From positions 6,255,182 to 6,319,181 of the forward strand of contig NC_087384.1 of NCBI RefSeq assembly GCF_963675165.1: 64,000 nt of DNA. The letters are read 5' to 3'. The position numbers were made by a program, and so were the translations under genes. Source of the DNA: Halichondria panicea. Its lineage: Eukaryota; Porifera; Demospongiae; Suberitida; Halichondriidae. The notes beneath the pieces are model-generated. The model was not told the origin of the DNA, ran no database searches, and saw nothing but the letters and a program-made list of their open reading frames with translations. Shown one piece after another: positions 59,902-64,000 of the stretch (positions within the stretch are counted from its first letter, which is position 1; each line of letters opens with the position of its first letter).

Positions 59902-60058
59902 ATGGCGTCCAGTCGACTTGTACCCCGTAGCCCTGACAGCTCAGTGAACAGTGAGAGTGTCTCTGTATTAGCTGAAACGTCGTCGCCCGTATCAATGATT
60001 GATAGAGAGGGGGAGCCATTGGCGTTGCTCTCCAAGCAGATAGCTGACAAGAATCAAG
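59902..60058 (+). CDS. SLC12A9-like first exon E1, unit 5 (only intact copy)
   Basis: ATG at 59902 opens MASSRLVPRSPDSSVNSESV, continuing with SVLAETSSPVSMIDREGEPL and ending IADKNQ at a GTGAGT donor in phase 1, as E2 requires. The cytosolic N-terminal tail is Ser-rich. It is the only E1 in the window with both an ATG and an uninterrupted frame. Yet it is followed by a partial myosin copy instead of E2. If used, its partner exons must lie beyond the right edge. Confidence 0.7.
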
Positions 60059-60200
60059 GTGAGTAAGAATTCATGAAAATTTGTGTTTGTAGATTTTTGT
60101 ACAAGAGCTTTGCTCCTGCAGTCCAACCCAGTGCTGGAGGAATTCGGGAACGCTCATACCTTGCAGTAGGAACGACAACTCCAGCAGGTTCGGCAAGTAC

Positions 60201-60538
60201 TAGACTGGAAATCACTCCCCTTCTCTCAGGAGAAAGGGACTGGCAAGCTGCCGTGTTGAGAGTTGTCCCAGTGCGTGAAGAATGTCACGCTGCCACAAGA
60301 ATGTAAACGTCACAAATAGTCATGTGCCACCGCCCACACGCTAACTATTACTGCTCAAAATATTATTGGCCTTGAGTATAGAGTACATCACTGGTGGTCT
60401 GTTATTGAGGCTGAAATAATATCACCCACGCATTACGCATTTTGTGGTTTGTTCTAATTGCATTCCAACAGGACAACTCTCAACACGGCAACTTGCCAGT
60501 CCCCAGAGCCCAGAGCGAAGGGAGTGGTTTCCAGTCTA
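60201..60538. mobile_element. Foldback MITE inside myosin copy 2 exon
   Basis: The ~70-bp arms (TAGACTGGAAATCACTCCC... / ...GGGAGTGGTTTCCAGTCTA) interrupt GGCAAGTAC|ATGGACATTGAG of the switch I exon, which is continuous in copy 1 (11101-11120). The flanking duplication is unclear. Confidence 0.88.
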
Positions 60539-61065
60539 GGCATGGACATTGAGTTCGATTTCAGGGCTAGGGTAAGTAGAATGTTTTCAATACTGTGCTT
60601 TCAATACAAATACATGTACAAACCTGTAGCTGTATTATAGTTGATTTGGAAATAGGGATTGATATTGTCGGCTACAACCCCCCTTCCACCCCACACACAT
60701 CACACCCTCCACTCCACACACACATCACACCTTCCACCCCACACACACCACACAGGGAGCACCGGTGGGCGGTCACATAAAAAACGACCTCCTAGAGAAA
60801 TCACGAGTGGTATACCACGCTGAGGGTGAGGGAAACTTCCACCAGTTGCTGGCTAGCAGGGACCAGAAGCTGCTCTCTGAGTTGGAGCTCTCTAGTAACC
60901 CCAAGGAGTACCACTTCCTCAGCCAGGTAAGCAGAGAGAGAGGTGTTGGATTGTTGCAAAAAGGAGTTGAAATAATTTAAGAGGTGATTTTTGTCAGTGG
61001 GTTTCCTCCACATAATGGTAATTCGTGTACAGACAGTGAGACAGCTAGTGCATGCAGTAGTAAGC

Positions 61066-61488
61066 CAGAGGAGGTCGGACATCACCTTAACTTTCACTAA
61101 TTATGACCTAAATTTTGATGACATTCCAGACCAAATTGCTTTTCGTTTTTGCTGACTCAGCAGTAGCGTCTACTGTGCTTCTGCTGATCTCATATTTCAG
61201 CCGCCCTCTAAAAGTTGGTCGGCCTAATCACGAGTCTATGTTATAGAGGGCGGCTGATTTATGAGACAATATTTCTGCACGGTTTCTGTCGCTGAATCTG
61301 TTGACAACTAGTTGTGTTTGGTGTCTATGATGGTTACTGGACCTAACCCTATCAGCACATAATAGCCATACAAGTTAGATCCAGTCGTGTTCTACTGCTG
61401 AGTCAGCAAAAACGAAAAGCAATTTGGCCTGGAATGTCATTAAAAGGTCATAATTAGTGAAAGTTCAAGTGATGTCCGATCTCCTCTG
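61066..61488. mobile_element. MITE family 3, long form
   Basis: A 423-bp element with ~100-bp inverted arms starting CAGAGGAGGTCGGACATC, flanked by an imperfect 9-bp repeat (GTAGTAAGC / CTAGTAAGC). The empty site is at about 11,738 in myosin copy 1. A solo end (CAGAGGAGGTACGACA) at 61571 borders the deletion of exons 3-9. Confidence 0.87.
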
Positions 61489-62000
61489 CTAGTAAGCTAT
61501 ATGCAGTTAATTATGCTATCTACATGTATTGTTTGTGCATTGTGTGGTGTGGGTACATGATGGTTGATTTCAGAGGAGGTACGACATAGGTTGACCTTTT
61601 CTCATTAGGTCGCTAATGAGTTACTCCCGTGTCTGTGCCCAGCTACCTGGCCGGAGTGGGAGGGGCCTCCCAAGCAAGGGGTGGAGTCTCTGTGTCAGCA
61701 CCTCGGCTACACCTCCGACCAGTACAAGACAGGACGGTGAGTGGAGTCAAAATATATGCCGTAGCTGAGAAATAGTGACTATCTCCATTAATATCACTTC
61801 AATGTGTACATGCAGTACATAAGAATAACTATAATATACTGCTTATCAGTAGAATAACTAACACACAGTCTTGCAATGTACACACCCACGCACACGCACA
61901 GTACAAAGCTGTTCATCAGGTTCCCAGACAAAACCGAGGACCTCTACCAGCAGGAGAAGCATGACCTAGGTAAGTGGACTCTATACCATAATAATAATTA

Positions 62001-62380
62001 TGCCTCGAGGCGTAGCCGCACAAGGGATACGGTAAAGCTGACTGTATGTGTGTGTGTCTGTGTGTCTTCCAACTGTAACTGCTCAACGGTTGCAATGCGA
62101 CGAAAACTAACAGCTTCTATAGGCTTCTAGCCACGTTCTCTTGGATTTTGATTCGTGGATTAGCAAACTAAAGCTCCTTTCTCGAGTTATGGCTAGTTTG
62201 ACTAACATTGAAGGCTGTTGCAGTCTCTTCAGAATCTTTCATAGCATCATCTGTTCGCACAAACTTTCTATTCAACACATGAGTTAGCCTTGCACTAAAG
62301 CGCTAGCTTTTTGTTAGCTACAAGAGTCAGAAAAGATATGTTAAAACAGCTAGCTAGCAGTAGCCATATATTGTGAAATT
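62001..62380. mobile_element. MITE family 1 copy in myosin copy 2 intron
   Basis: ATTATGCCTCGAGGCGTAGC at 62001 begins a stretch colinear with the complement of 1560-1878 (TTTCTATAGGCTTCTAG, CTAAAGCGCTAGC-like parts). The matching intron of copy 1 (15373-15513) is only 141 bp, so this is an insertion. The right border is uncertain. Confidence 0.65.
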
Positions 62381-62976
62381 GATCTCTTTGGACACACCCT
62401 TTAATTATTCCTGGATGCAATGCGCATGTGCGCTCATCCCCACATGTTAGAGCTCGACAATCCAGTGGCAGAATCAACTTACTTCTTTTTCTTGAGGTCC
62501 TGGTATACCGGTAAGCCACAAAACAAATGATACCATATAGACTAGATAACAATAGATTCATGTACACAAGTCTGGTAACAATAGATACATGTACACAAGT
62601 CTTTTCTTTTCAGTATAATAGATACTGACTCATAGATACTATACTACTGTCTGTTCTCTCTTCTTTCTTTTTTTTCTTCTATCTTACTCCGTGCCTTTGA
62701 CAAACTCACAGTATACACTATTAACTGTGGACACCCCTTTCTTGTGAAACAATAAAGCACATTGCAAATTATTTACCTCTTCTATAACACTCTAATACTT
62801 TTAAGCGAAAGCAAAAACATGGCGAGAGGCATTAGCAAGCGCACGCTTGTTAAACTAGTAATTATTTACACAATTCTTTTCTATTTTTCACACTTATAGC
62901 TAAACAAAGCTATGCATAATTTTTATACCTACTCCCCATCCCACACACCCCCACCCCCCCCCCCACACACACACAG
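62381..62976. other. Unassigned intron sequence, myosin copy 2
   Basis: Not present in copy 1. It may be the rest of the insertion at 62001 or another element; no ORF is supported. It ends in a C/CA tract at the exon 11 acceptor. Confidence 0.4.
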
Positions 62977-63245
62977 CCACTATCATCTCTGCCAAGTGGA
63001 AGATGTACGTCAACCGTAAGAAGTACCAACAGTTGCGATGGGCCTCCACGGTGTTTGCAACCAACTGGAAGAGACTACAGGTCCAGCGCTACGTGGCCAA
63101 GTACAAGAAGGCCGTGTTTGTGGTTCGAAAGTTCATCATAGGGTTCATGAACAGAAGCAAACCAAAGTGCGAAGAGAACATCTATGTGAGTTTAATATTT
63201 ATCGCAAGGCTAGCTATACCAGTACTTGTTGGTATGACATCAATC

Positions 63246-63454
63246 AGGGTGTCATACAGGATTTTGAAGTAGAGGAGGGAAATAAGAAAAGTAACTAGAA
63301 AATTTCCTAAAAAAAAGTCAACTGTTATTTCAATACCCTGTTAGTATGTAAAATTGCCAGTTATGGACCCAACTAGTACCAGAATGCAAATTTTAGGAGG
63401 GGAAAATTGGAGCTAGAGGGGGGATATCCCCCCTTTCCCCCTGTATGACACCCT
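63246..63454. mobile_element. MITE family 2, second copy
   Basis: Ends AGGGTGTCATAC / GTATGACACCCT and a GGGATATCCCCCC core, as at 7097-7298. It lies in the intron between exons 11 and 12. Confidence 0.85.
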
Positions 63455-64000
63455 GTTAATTCTTGCCGTTCATATATTCTGTATTAATTTGGCTCATTCA
63501 AAATTAAAGGTTTTTTCACTCATAAAAATTGCAGGAATACAGCCTGTCGTACATGTACAACAGGCTGTATTATGCTCCTGTATTAAGCTCTATGTGTTTA
63601 AAGCCCCTCCCCCTTACCATACCCACAGTTCCTTGACTTTGTGCGAGTGAACTACCTGATGAAGTTGTCCCGCTCGCTGCCCTCCAGCCTCGTGGCGTAC
63701 GATGAGAAGTGGCCCGGAACTCGTAGTCAAGCGATGATGGAAGCAGACCAACATCTCAAGGCTATGTACCGACTGCATCGTACCGGAAAGTTTATGAGGA
63801 AGCTAACTAAAGAAGACAGGACTCAGGTTAGAGTCTGGGGGAGTTGGAAATTGTGGTATATTATAGAAGACAATATTTGTTTGATAATAAATAGTTGTTT
63901 GAAGGATTTTATATGTGGATCGCGGATAGTGAGGAAGATGTATAATTTTATATATGTGTGAGCAGTTAGTTTCTATATTTATGCATTCATATGACTTGTA

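Larger units (their letters stand above)
60109..63826 (+). pseudogene. Second, truncated Myo1c-like myosin copy (runs off window)
   Basis: It begins mid-exon 1 (LLQSNPVLE, about 60109), fused to transporter intron 1. Exon 1 carries a 5-bp insertion frameshift and a foldback element (60201-60538). Exon 2 is 60756-60926 with a 9-nt in-frame deletion (HIFYQLL to HQLL). Exons 3-8 and the first half of 9 are missing; 9 resumes at 61630-61736. Exon 10 is 61902-61969 (9-nt in-frame loss: RFPDKTED). Exons 11 (62977-63185) and 12 (63629-63826) are intact. Switch II and most of the motor are gone, so this cannot be a working motor. Tail-side exons remain strongly conserved, suggesting a young duplicate. 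Three MITEs sit in its introns. Confidence 0.83.

Overview
The window is animal nuclear DNA. It has spliced genes with GT-AG introns, (CA)n tracts beside splice acceptors, many short non-autonomous DNA transposons, and no operons or bacterial start sites. The protein families (death domains, TRAF-type zinc fingers, a class I myosin, a cation-chloride cotransporter) and the AT-rich intron style suggest an early-branching metazoan, most likely a demosponge. The organism is an inference.

1-10,220, minus strand: a cluster of eight related loci. Each encodes (or once encoded) an N-terminal death domain, a low-complexity Ser/Thr/Pro linker, a Cys-rich segment, a TRAF-type zinc finger and a short coiled coil. 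There are two paralogue classes, A (first residues MATNKQELSS) and B (first residues MSVATDRGY). From right to left the order is A1 (intact, 380 aa), A2 (pseudogene), B1 (intact, 4 exons, 396 aa), A3 (frameshift), B2 (fragment), B3 (frameshift), A4 (split by a transposon) and B4 (runs off the left edge).

10,949-18,161, plus strand: nineteen in-phase exons of a Myo1c-like class I myosin. It is complete from just after the P-loop to the stop codon. The exon(s) carrying the first ~100 residues are not visible upstream.

18,440-60,058, plus strand: 5' exons of an SLC12A9-like cation-chloride cotransporter, repeated in a complex tandem array with extra copies of the myosin tail (TH1) exons. The second transmembrane exon occurs six times, the first five times, the next four times and the myosin tail module five times counting the parental one. 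Most copies are damaged and no complete transporter lies in the window. The array has a higher-order order: units at 26-28 kb and 50-52 kb resemble each other, as do units at 38-39 kb and 58-59 kb.

Antisense to the array: inside the intron after each of the six copies of the second transmembrane exon lies a minus-strand, ATG-initiated ORF of 207-232 codons, all six open. The product is Ser-rich with a basic NLS-like motif, and I do not recognise the family. Each is preceded by repeated, frame-degenerate exon-like cassettes that look like 5' leader exons.

60,109-63,826: a second, partial, rearranged myosin copy that begins in the middle of an exon. It is joined directly to transporter intron 1, which gives one breakpoint of the duplication.

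At least five families of short inverted-repeat elements (MITEs) are recognisable. Several have an empty site in a paralogous copy within the window, so the insertions can be polarised. I saw no tRNA, rRNA or CRISPR.
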